In this document: one piece after another, positions 42,574 to 49,056 of the stretch
Numbering within the stretch: the stretch's first letter is position 1
Layout: the number at the start of each line of letters is the position of its first letter
Assembly: GCF_937123735.1 (NCBI RefSeq)
Contig: NZ_CAKZKL010000032.1
Coordinates: forward strand, 1 to 64,000
Length of the DNA stretch: 64,000 bases
DNA from: an uncultured Lentibacter sp.
Lineage (GTDB): Bacteria; Pseudomonadota; Alphaproteobacteria; Rhodobacterales; Rhodobacteraceae
Reading direction: 5' to 3'
Program-made: the position numbers and the translations under genes
The notes under the pieces: generated by a model
Told to the model about the DNA's origin: nothing
Databases searched by the model: none
What the model saw: the letters and a program-made list of their open reading frames with translations, nothing else

Positions 42574-44022
42574 TTACTGTTTTCCAAGTGTCTTGAGCAC
42601 ACGGTCCAGCTGACGGCCCTGTTTGGAGGATTTCAGCGGCGCGGTTTTCACGAGCTCGTAATAAGCAGCCGGATCATAGCGCGGCACATCCAGATCAAGG
42701 CGCTCGGCTGTCAGAAGCCCCATTGTGGCGCGCAGGAAATAGCCAGCCCGAACCTCGTCAATACGAGCCGAAACTAGGCTGGCGCGCGCGTCCAGAAGCT
42801 CCTGTTCCGCATCCAGCACATCAAGGGTGGTGCGTGCGCCCAGCGTGGCTTCCTCGCGCACCCCGCGAAAGGCGATTTCGGCAGCGCGGACCTGCTCGGC
42901 ACCCGCCCGCGAGCTGGCGCGGGCCACGGCAAGCTGGGCCCAGGCGTTGCCCACATTCTGCGCAATCTGAAGCCCAGCGCTGTGCAGCTCGGCGCGCTGT
43001 GCATCGCGTTGGGCGCGGGCCTGGCGCTCAAGCGCGCTCAGGCGGCCGCCCTGATAAAGGGTCTGGCTGGCTTCCAACCCGAGGCTGGCACTGTGCCCGC
43101 TGGTTGAGCTGCCAAACGTCTCGTTTACACTCAGACCACTGGTGATTTTGAGCCGCATGGATTTGGCCGATTGGGCAATCTGCACCCCCAGCTCGCTGGC
43201 ACTGACCTGATGCTGGACACGTTTCATATCCGGATGGGTGACCATCGCCAGCGCTTTGGCGGCATCAAGGGTCTTGGCCGGAGTCTTGAGCGCTTTGGGC
43301 GCTGTCAGGCCCGTTGGCTTGCGGCCCGTGACAGCCAGATAGCTCTCAAGGGCGCGGGCCTTATCCCCTTCGGCGGCGGCCAGCTGGGCGCGCGCAGCGG
43401 CGAGCCGCGCCTCGGCAATGGACACATCGGTGCGGGTGACTTCGCCCACTTCAAAGCGGTCACGCGCGGCGCGCAGCGCCTCGCCGATCACCCGCATGTT
43501 GTTTTGGCGCAGCCGCATAAATTCATTTGCCCGGCGCACCTCAAAGAAGGCATCGACCGCCGACAACAGCACCTGCTGCTCAACAGAAACGAGCCCCTCA
43601 CGAGTCGCCAGCACCGTTTCTCTGGCCACATCCAGCTGAAGCCCGCGCGCGCCGCCATCATAGAGCGTAAGCTCGGCCGCCAGCCCCAAAGCCCCTGTCA
43701 CGTTTTCAGAGAGGGTCACCCCCGCAGAGTCGCTGTAGGCATAGCCAACCGAGCTCGACCAGCCAACAATCGGGCGCAACGCCGAAAGCGCCACGGCAAC
43801 ATCCTCATCAGCGGCCCGCAGCAGGGCGCGGTTCTTATCCAGCAAGCCACTGTGCACATAGGCCTGCGCCATCGTCTCTGACAGCGACCCGGCCCGCGCC
43901 TCGGCCACCGGCAAGGCCAAGAGCGCCAGCGCCGCCCCCACCAGAGCGCGCCGGCCCAGTCGCTTCAGGGCGGACTGCCAAGCGGTTTTGCCCACTGAGC
44001 TGCACATTGTTTGAAACCGCAT
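42574..44022 (-). CDS. tolC: TolC family type I secretion outer-membrane channel
   Basis: A 482-residue outer-membrane efflux/secretion protein. An N-terminal basic region and hydrophobic core (ALVGAALALLALPVAEARA) form a long signal peptide. Two TolC repeats follow: SETMAQAYVHSGLLDKNRAL and helical EVGEVTRTDVSIAEARLAAA in the first, SQTLYQGGRLSALERQAR and LGARTTLDVLDAEQELLDAR in the second, the last diagnostic for TolC. It lies between pcm and the PopZ-like gene on the same strand (gaps 44 and 71 bp). It could serve the type I export of the RTX protein, but that gene is 38 kb away. Confidence 0.93.
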   Translation of the reverse strand: MRFQTMCSSVGKTAWQSALKRLGRRALVGAALALLALPVAEARAGSLSETMAQAYVHSGLLDKNRALLRAADEDVAVALSALRPIVGWSSSVGYAYSDSAGVTLSENVTGALGLAAELTLYDGGARGLQLDVARETVLATREGLVSVEQQVLLSAVDAFFEVRRANEFMRLRQNNMRVIGEALRAARDRFEVGEVTRTDVSIAEARLAAARAQLAAAEGDKARALESYLAVTGRKPTGLTAPKALKTPAKTLDAAKALAMVTHPDMKRVQHQVSASELGVQIAQSAKSMRLKITSGLSVNETFGSSTSGHSASLGLEASQTLYQGGRLSALERQARAQRDAQRAELHSAGLQIAQNVGNAWAQLAVARASSRAGAEQVRAAEIAFRGVREEATLGARTTLDVLDAEQELLDARASLVSARIDEVRAGYFLRATMGLLTAERLDLDVPRYDPAAYYELVKTAPLKSSKQGRQLDRVLKTLGKQ

Positions 44023-44066
44023 CGAGGCCTACTCCTGTTGATTTTTCACGGGTCAGCTGCCCGCGC

Positions 44067-44720
44067 TCAGAGGCTAAATTCTGTCGCCCGCTCAAAGCCT
44101 GCCAGCACGGGCGCACCCGCATTAAACGCAAAACGCCAGTTCATCTGTCCTTTTATTTTGTGGCCCAGGCAAACCGTTCCAAGCTGGCCCTCCGCAAAGA
44201 TCGCCACCATCCGGCCCCCCTCCTTGAGCTGGTCCAGAATGGCCGCAGGCACAGTCTCGATCGCGCCCTGCACGGTGATCACATCATAAGGGCCATGCTG
44301 GGGCGCGCCGGCGGCCACCGGGCCTTGCTCAACCACCGCATTCACGGCCCCGGCCTCTGCCAGAAGGCTCTCGGCCTCCGCAGCCAGCGCCGGATCTTCC
44401 TCAACCGCAATCACAGCCTGCGCCATCTGGGCAATCACGGCGGCAGAATAGCCCATGCCGCAGCCCAGATCGAGCACCAGCTCGTCGCCCGTGATGTCAA
44501 CCGCATCCAACATCTTGGCCAGGGTGCGCGGCTCCAGCAAAACACGATCCCCCGTCAAGGCAAGGTTTTCGCCCAGATAGGCCGCCTCGCGCAGCCCTTG
44601 TGGCACGAAGTTTTCCCGCTCTACGCTCAGCAAAGCCTCGATAATCGGATATTTGGTCACGTCCGAGGGACGCACCTGATTGTCTACCATCATGCGGCGG
44701 CGGCCAGTGAAATCTGTCAT
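44067..44720 (-). CDS. pcm: Protein-L-isoaspartate O-methyltransferase
   Basis: A 217-residue class I SAM methyltransferase repairing isoaspartyl residues. The SAM motif I is VLDLGCGMGYSAAVIA; MMVDNQVRPSDVTKYP at the N-terminus is typical for the alphaproteobacterial subgroup found next to tolC. The ATG at 44720 (MTDFTGRRRMM) is used; a longer frame upstream is not homologous. Probably the first gene of a pcm-tolC-PopZ-like transcription unit. Confidence 0.92.
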   Translation of the reverse strand: MTDFTGRRRMMVDNQVRPSDVTKYPIIEALLSVERENFVPQGLREAAYLGENLALTGDRVLLEPRTLAKMLDAVDITGDELVLDLGCGMGYSAAVIAQMAQAVIAVEEDPALAAEAESLLAEAGAVNAVVEQGPVAAGAPQHGPYDVITVQGAIETVPAAILDQLKEGGRMVAIFAEGQLGTVCLGHKIKGQMNWRFAFNAGAPVLAGFERATEFSL

Positions 44721-44851
44721 AAGTGAACCCGTCCGTTCAGAATCTCTGCGCCGGTTCTGACACAGAACCGCGCCCCTATCAATCCAAAGCCGCAAGAGGC
44801 CCCTTGCACGGCCCTCCCGAACGGTCTAAACCGCAGCACCACACCACGGAC

Positions 44852-44925
44852 GGCGAGTTGGCGGAGTGGTGACGCAGCGGATTGCAAATCCGTGTACACC
44901 GGTTCGATTCCGGTACTCGCCTCCA
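44852..44925 (+). tRNA. tRNA-Cys (GCA)
   Basis: A cloverleaf with acceptor arms GGCGAGT and ACTCGCC, discriminator T, and an encoded CCA at 44923-44925. The anticodon loop TTGCAAA gives GCA. The T-arm GGTTCGATTCC is intact. Confidence 0.97.
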
Positions 44926-45297
44926 ATTATTTTGCTTCACTGGTTTCTCAACGCCCTCGGCGTTATCAACTTTCTCGGCGCTAAAAATGCGCCGCTGGAG
45001 GGAAAGCGCTGCACGCGCCAGCGCGAACCGTCAGGGTCCGGTTGTTTGGTAATTGTGGTGCCTGTTGGGGGCCCTGTTGGGGGCCCTGGCTGCCAAAGGC
45101 AAGCCGACCCGATATATGCGCCATAACAGCAATCAATTTGGAGCGGATTAAAATAGCACCTTTATTCAGTTTTGATTTGCAGGGCTTAAACAGAACCCGT
45201 TGAGTAAAACTGCAATACGCTGAATGCTATTTCCCTCAAATTGCAAAACCCTTCAGCCGCACCAACAAGTCAACTTCTGAGAATATATAATAGATGT
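44926..45297. other. Non-coding region after tRNA-Cys
   Basis: This 372-bp stretch contains no convincing gene. It has a hairpin CGGCGC-TAAAAAT-GCGCCG (44976-44994) that may end the tRNA transcript, and a 12-bp tandem duplication GTTGGGGGCCCT around 45063-45087. Base composition falls towards the right. No copy of the tRNA 3' end, no integrase and no transposase is seen, so an integrated element is not shown. A consensus -10 TATAAT is at 45286-45291. Confidence 0.5.
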
Positions 45298-45429
45298 CAC
45301 TTCCGGAGTTTGGGGCGGGGGAGAGTGTGGCGGAGGGGCCGAGCCCGCCCGCCGTGTTACACCCGTAAACTTGCCGGAAAATTGCATCTTTCGTGAGGGA
45401 GAGAAAATCGCGCAATTTGGAGGGCAGCA

Positions 45430-45585
45430 ATGATAGAAATTGCTGTGAAACTGGGCGTAAAAGACACGAAAGAAGGCAATGGAACCATTGCCTTCGCACT
45501 CGTTAAACAACCAAAAAAACAACTGGTTAAGCTACACAGGCGCGCTTCAGTGCGCCTGACTGCTAAGTATCACATCCGGACCTAG
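45430..45585 (+). CDS. Small basic protein, 51 residues, unknown
   Basis: ATG at 45430 preceded by a strong ribosome-binding site (GGAGGG at 45419-45424, 5-nt spacer) and followed by an intrinsic terminator about 75 bp after the stop. The product starts MIEIAVKLGVKDTKEGNG and is Lys/Arg-rich (KQPKKQLVKLHRRASVRL), so it may bind nucleic acid. The start codon sits in the loop-side of a 7-bp hairpin and the frame contains a perfect 24-nt palindrome, which suggests RNA-level control or that the locus is mainly a structured RNA. I do not recognise the protein. Confidence 0.5.
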   Translation: MIEIAVKLGVKDTKEGNGTIAFALVKQPKKQLVKLHRRASVRLTAKYHIRT

Positions 45586-45657
45586 TGTCAATCACGAACC
45601 TGTGAAATCCTTCGCGCTCAGCCCTGCCGCCAAAGCGCTCTGTGCGCAGGAAGCGGC

Positions 45658-45684
45658 GCAACTACCATCTTTAGTTGCTTTTTT
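45658..45684 (+). terminator. Intrinsic terminator
   Basis: GCAACTA-CCATCTT-TAGTTGC is a perfect 7-bp stem followed directly by six T on the plus strand. It ends the unit containing the 51-codon ORF. Confidence 0.85.
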
Positions 45685-45800
45685 CGCCTATTTCTTGTCT
45701 GAAAAGGGCAGGTCGCGTATGCTTATTTGACATTAAGATTGCTCAGGTTTTCTGCGCAAAAAAATAATAAATAATACATATAGAACATGTGAGGTCACCC

Positions 45801-46094
45801 TTGAACGAATCGCTTAAAAGATTCGCCGCGCTGAGACAAGTCCTTTTGGGGATGGAGCAAGACCTGGGTTTGTGCGACCTCGGCGAGACAGAGCGGCGCG
45901 TCCTATGCGCCGTTGCGCAGGCTTCGGAATGTGAAACAGAAATATCCCTGGGCACCATTCAAGACCACGCGCTCACCAAAGGCATTTCGCGCAGCACATT
46001 TTTCCGTGCCATGAACATGTTGGTAGAGCTGGGGTATATTGCCAAAGCCGGCCCTGAAAAGCGCGCAGGATATATCCTGCAAAAACAGGATTAA
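45801..46094 (+). CDS. Winged helix-turn-helix regulator, MarR-like
   Basis: A 97-residue protein if started at TTG 45801, which has GAGG at 45791-45794; GTG 45789 is an alternative, and no ATG start exists. The N-terminal part is helical (SLKRFAALRQVLLGMEQDLG). The wing-helix text is ISLGTIQDHALTKGISRSTF then FRAMNMLVELGYIAKAG, as in MarR/replication-initiator-like wHTH. It lies 7 bp upstream of a membrane-protein gene on the same strand, so it may regulate that gene or signal with it. The upstream DNA is markedly AT-rich compared with the rest of the window. Confidence 0.72.
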   Translation: MNESLKRFAALRQVLLGMEQDLGLCDLGETERRVLCAVAQASECETEISLGTIQDHALTKGISRSTFFRAMNMLVELGYIAKAGPEKRAGYILQKQD

Positions 46095-46101
46095 AACTTA
46101 T

Positions 46102-46689
46102 TTGAATAGTCATACCAGTCAACTGCGTTTATCAGATCATGTTATCGGGTTAAGTTTAACGAGCCTGTTTTATTTTTTAAGTTATTCAGCGGTGCATCTT
46201 AGCATTTCTCCCTTGCAAAACAGCTTCAACCTTCAGGGGTTGTCTTTTGCGTCTTTGGTCTACCTGCCCCATGGCGTGCGGGTGCTGACAATCTGGCTCT
46301 ACGGGTGGTGGGGCGCGCTTTACCTGCTGCCCGCCAGCCTGATCAGCGCCGTATTCTACTCCAAAGACTTTGAAATGGCCGCGCAGGCCACGGCCCTCAG
46401 CACCCTTGCTGTGATGGCGGCCTTCCTCGTGGCACAGCGAATGCGCCTTGGGGCCTTCTACAAGCCGGGCCAATCTGTTTTGTGGCACGATCTGTTGCTC
46501 GTCGGGGCGCTGGCGGCCGGTTTTAACGCGGTGTTTCTCAGCTTGTTGAGAACAGGCGAGGCCTTCCGGTTTGAAAGCGCGATCTTCGTGGGCGATATTC
46601 TGGGCTTCGTGGTGGTGAAGCTTTGCCTCTTGGCGTTTTTCAGGTGTCTGCGCAAGCGCGCAAACAAACCTGATTCTGACGCGCGCTAA
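46102..46689 (+). CDS. Multi-pass membrane protein, MASE1-like, unknown
   Basis: About 195 residues from TTG 46102 (start uncertain; TTG 46039 overlapping the HTH gene is the other option). About five to six hydrophobic segments are visible, such as VIGLSLTSLFYFLSYSAV, TIWLYGWWGALYLLPASLI and ATALSTLAVMAAFLVAQ. The SLVYLPHGVRVLTIW block recalls the membrane sensor MASE1 pattern in which a conserved Pro-x-Gly lies between helices, but no GGDEF, kinase or other output domain follows. It overlaps the convergent B12-riboswitch gene by 4 bp. It may be a membrane input module working with the HTH protein; this is inference. Confidence 0.7.
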   Translation: MNSHTSQLRLSDHVIGLSLTSLFYFLSYSAVHLSISPLQNSFNLQGLSFASLVYLPHGVRVLTIWLYGWWGALYLLPASLISAVFYSKDFEMAAQATALSTLAVMAAFLVAQRMRLGAFYKPGQSVLWHDLLLVGALAAGFNAVFLSLLRTGEAFRFESAIFVGDILGFVVVKLCLLAFFRCLRKRANKPDSDAR

Positions 46690-46988
46690 AGGGCCCGGCG
46701 CCGCGAGCGCGCCCCGCCCCGCCGCCGCTTGACAGGCAACGCAAGGCTCAGGGGCCGCGGCGGCATCAGAAGCGCCTCTTCTATCAGCAGGCAAAATTGC
46801 GCCACGGCCGGGTCGGTTCCACGAAACCGCTCTGCCGCCGCCAAGGCGCACCGGGCCTGCGGTGCAAACCCCGCCTGCCCGTCAAGCCCGCCGAGCCATT
46901 GCATAAAGCCCATCCGCGCCAGCTCCTTTCGCCGTGCTTCACTGTCTGTTTGTGTCTGCAACATATGCAGCGTTCTTTCCAATAGCAT
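46686..46988 (-). CDS. Unknown 100-residue protein under a cobalamin riboswitch
   Basis: A 100-residue protein from ATG 46988, with GGAGGG 4 nt upstream. The N-terminal half is helical (MLLERTLHMLQTQTDSEARR, ELARMGFMQWLGGLDGQ). The middle contains two cysteines (QARCALAAA, QFCLLIEEALL) and the C-terminus is very basic (VKRRRGGARSRRRAL). I do not recognise a family. It is the first and only gene downstream of the B12 riboswitch before a convergent gene, so its expression should be turned off by cobalamin. That suggests a role in B12 or cobalt uptake, salvage, or a B12-independent bypass. Confidence 0.68.
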   Translation of the reverse strand: MLLERTLHMLQTQTDSEARRKELARMGFMQWLGGLDGQAGFAPQARCALAAAERFRGTDPAVAQFCLLIEEALLMPPRPLSLALPVKRRRGGARSRRRAL

Positions 46989-47102
46989 AGCGCCCTCCGC
47001 GCAAGTGTATCGGGCAAAGCATCCGAAGACAGAGAGACAGCGCCGGCCACAGGCCCAGAGCAATCACCCGCTCCGAGGCACCCCGCCCGGTGGTTGACAT
47101 AG

Positions 47103-47306
47103 GATGGCAGGTCTCCTGACTTGCGGGTTGTCACGCGTCTCCGACCTTCCCGAGCCGGCAGGCTCAGTGGTGTGTTCGGAGGGCGCTCGCCGCTTACAGT
47201 TGCGGGGGCAGTCGCGGATTTGGCCCTGTGCCGTGCTCAGCATATGCTTTGCGCAGGCGGCCGCACCGTGTTCCCATTTTCATCTGGCGTTGCGGCCAGA
47301 ACCATC
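47103..47306 (-). ncRNA. Cobalamin (B12) riboswitch
   Basis: On the minus strand the aptamer is closed by P1 GATGG (47306-47302) and CCATC (47107-47103). The B12 box AAGTCAGGAGACCTGCC is at 47122-47106. Upstream are the core elements ATGGGAACACGGTGC, then GCACAGGGCCAAATCC, GACTGCCCCCGCAACTGTAA and TCGGGAAGGTCGGAG, all in the order of class I cobalamin riboswitches. The expression platform lies between 47102 and 46989 and includes a GC-rich segment that could mask the ribosome-binding site at 46993-46998. The target is the 100-residue protein at 46686-46988. Confidence 0.93.
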
Positions 47307-47381
47307 TTTGCCAGTTACGCAGCCCTGCGCGGCGCTGTCAATCACCGCAGGGGCGCTTGTGTTGTGTGTGACAGGAATTGC

Positions 47382-47468
47382 TGGTACCCGCGGCCGGACT
47401 CGAACCGGCACGGCCTATACGGCCTAGAGATTTTAAGTCTCCTGTGTCTACCATTCCACCACGCAGGC
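47382..47468 (-). tRNA. tRNA-Leu (UAA)
   Basis: An 87-nt class II tRNA on the minus strand with acceptor GCCTGCG paired to CGCGGGT (two wobble pairs), encoded CCA, a long variable arm (CTAGGCCGTATAGGCCGT region) and an anticodon loop CTTAAAA giving UAA. T-arm GGTTCGAGTCC. Confidence 0.96.
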
Positions 47469-47535
47469 CAGCGCTGCTTGCCTAAACTGCGCCGCGCCTA
47501 AAAACAATCCGCTTCTTTGCCCAGAAAGTCAGAAC

Positions 47536-47895
47536 ATGACCGTGCTCAACCTTACTCCGGTGCTCAATGCGCCCTCTCTTCAAACCTTGCAGCAGTTTTA
47601 TGCGGCGCTGTTCGGGCTCAGCCTCGCAGAGGACATGGGCTGGCACAGAAGATTGCAAGCCGGCCCACAGACCAGCAGAGCGGCGCAGCTGATGCTTGCA
47701 ACGACCGGTGGCGAGGGCACGCCTGTTCCCGAATTGCGCATCGCGGTCGATGATGTGGACGCCTACGCCGAAAAAGCGCGCGCGCTTGGCCATGACATTC
47801 TGTATGGCCCCGAGACAGAGAGTTGGGGCGCGCGCCGTTTTATGCTGCTGGATCCGGCAGGAAATCTCTTGGAAGTGGTGGCGGGCGCGCCCTAA
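47536..47895 (+). CDS. VOC superfamily protein (glyoxalase/dioxygenase fold)
   Basis: A 119-residue single vicinal-oxygen-chelate domain. Start MTVLNLTPVLNAPSLQTLQQ; FYAALFGLSLAEDMGW and the C-terminal RFMLLDPAGNLLEVV are typical, with Glu in the last motif as a metal ligand. Proteins of this size dimerise to form the metal site. Activity is unassigned; glyoxalase, fosfomycin-type and dioxygenase relatives share the fold. Convergent with the TPR gene, overlapping by 4 bp. Confidence 0.88.
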   Translation: MTVLNLTPVLNAPSLQTLQQFYAALFGLSLAEDMGWHRRLQAGPQTSRAAQLMLATTGGEGTPVPELRIAVDDVDAYAEKARALGHDILYGPETESWGARRFMLLDPAGNLLEVVAGAP

Positions 47896-48455
47896 AGGTC
47901 GTCGCCCTTCGGCGTGGCTGTGCCTTTCATATTGGGGTCGGCCAGCATATGGCGCTCGGGCAGCCAGGGGTTGAGCCCCAGCGCCACCTCCAGATCGGCC
48001 CGCGCCTCGGCCAGACGGCCCAGCGCATAATAGCTCAGCGCGCGCCCCGTCAGCGCGCCGGTATGTGTGGGCGACAGCGCCAGCGCGCGGGTCAAATCGG
48101 CAATGGCCGGTTCATAATCCTGCCGGATGAAATTGACAAAGGCGCGCTGGTTATAGCCTTCGGCATAGTCGGGGCAATAGGCCACCAGCCGGTCAAACTC
48201 GGCCCGCGCCCCCAAAAGGTCAAAAGAGCCGCGCTTGCGCATCCCGCTGTCCAGAATAGCCTGCGCCGCCGCGTCGGGCGCATCGGTCCACAGCTCCCAC
48301 ATCTGGGTGTTGAGCGGAGCTGCGTGCATCTCGTTGGGCGCGGCGCGCACAGCCTCCACAAGCTCGGCCAGCGCGACCGAATGGTCCGGAGCCTCAGGGC
48401 AGCTTTCCGCGCGCAGCGGCGTGGCCAGCAGAAGATATAACAGCAAAGCTCGCAT
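47892..48455 (-). CDS. Secreted tetratricopeptide-repeat protein
   Basis: A 187-residue protein with a signal peptide (MRALLLYLLLATPLRAESC) and TPR repeats: FDLLGARAEFDRLVAYCPDY, YNQRAFVNFIRQDYEPAIAD and LTGRALSYYALGRLAEARAD with the W/L/G/Y/A/F/A/P pattern. It probably acts as a periplasmic scaffold. The start at 48455 is chosen for its signal peptide. It overlaps the convergent VOC gene by 4 bp and lies 30 bp downstream of putR on the same strand, so it could be cotranscribed with putR. Confidence 0.86.
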   Translation of the reverse strand: MRALLLYLLLATPLRAESCPEAPDHSVALAELVEAVRAAPNEMHAAPLNTQMWELWTDAPDAAAQAILDSGMRKRGSFDLLGARAEFDRLVAYCPDYAEGYNQRAFVNFIRQDYEPAIADLTRALALSPTHTGALTGRALSYYALGRLAEARADLEVALGLNPWLPERHMLADPNMKGTATPKGDDL

Positions 48456-48485
48456 GGACCAATAATGGCACAAAATCCTTAAGGC

Positions 48486-48977
48486 TCAAATAACATCCGC
48501 GAGAGTTGTCTCTTTCACCGCCTGCATCGCCACATAGGTCGAGGTGGAGGAGACATGAGGCAATGTCGAGATTTGTTCTGCCATGACAATACGGTAGTCG
48601 TTCATATTCTGGGTGCGCACCTTGAGAAGGTAATCAAAATTCGCCGCCATAAGATGCACCTGCTCGATCTGCGGGATCTTGGCAACCGCCGCATTAAACG
48701 CCGCCAGCGCCTTCTCGCGCGTGTCCGAGAGGCGCACCTCGACAAAAGAGACATGGTCCAGCCCAAGGCGGATCGGATCAAACAGCGCCTTGTAGCCGGT
48801 GATGACGCCGCTCTGCTCTAGCCGCTTGAGCCGCGCCTGTGTGGGCGATTTGGACAGGCCAATGCGCTGCGCCAGCTCTGTCACGGGGATGCGCCCATCG
48901 CTGGCGAGCACGGAGAGAATCCTCCTGTCAAACCCGTCCAGCTCTATCTGACCGTGATTGAAGGTTTTATCAGTCAT
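48486..48977 (-). CDS. putR: Lrp/AsnC-type regulator of putA (PutR)
   Basis: A 163-residue Lrp/AsnC regulator: HTH RRILSVLASDGRIPVTELAQ then RIGLSKSPTQARLKRLEQSG, followed by a RAM domain. It is divergent from putA across about 80 bp, and in Rhodobacter/Agrobacterium-type genomes the divergent Lrp protein PutR activates putA in response to proline. The start at 48977 (MTDKTFNHGQIEL) is preferred. The assignment rests on family plus position. Confidence 0.88.
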   Translation of the reverse strand: MTDKTFNHGQIELDGFDRRILSVLASDGRIPVTELAQRIGLSKSPTQARLKRLEQSGVITGYKALFDPIRLGLDHVSFVEVRLSDTREKALAAFNAAVAKIPQIEQVHLMAANFDYLLKVRTQNMNDYRIVMAEQISTLPHVSSTSTYVAMQAVKETTLADVI

Positions 48978-49056
48978 TTTTGCCCTCATATTTGCCCTGA
49001 TCGGGATTATCGCCCGCAATTTGCCTGCTATATAGAACAAAATGGAGGAGCCTGCC

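Larger units (their letters stand above)
45298..45684 (+). ncRNA. Candidate structured RNA / leader with an internal small ORF
   Basis: From just after a TATAAT (45286-45291) to an intrinsic terminator (45658-45684, stem GCAACTA/TAGTTGC plus six T) there are several perfect inverted repeats: TTCCGG 45301-45306 with CCGGAA 45374-45379; GGGCGGG 45313-45319 with CCCGCCC 45344-45350; AAATTGC 45379-45385 with GCAATTT 45412-45418; CAGCAAT/ATTGCTG 45425-45445; an 11-bp stem at 45472-45495; CAGGCGC/GCGCCTG 45537-45558. No matching -35 is seen. It matches none of RNase P, tmRNA, 4.5S or 6S as I know them. It could instead be the mRNA of the small ORF it contains. Confidence 0.45.

Noticed and set aside
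44852..46700. Integrated element using tRNA-Cys as attachment site
   Set aside because: No duplicated tRNA 3' end, no integrase and no phage or transposon gene was found in the following 2 kb.
46939..47100. 53-codon frame starting right after the B12 riboswitch
   Set aside because: It overlaps the start of the 100-residue gene, lacks a well-placed ribosome-binding site, and its second half is out-of-frame shadow; kept only as a remote alternative.
47104..47501. Rightward ORFs of 107 and 126 codons across the riboswitch and tRNA-Leu
   Set aside because: They read antisense through structured RNA genes.
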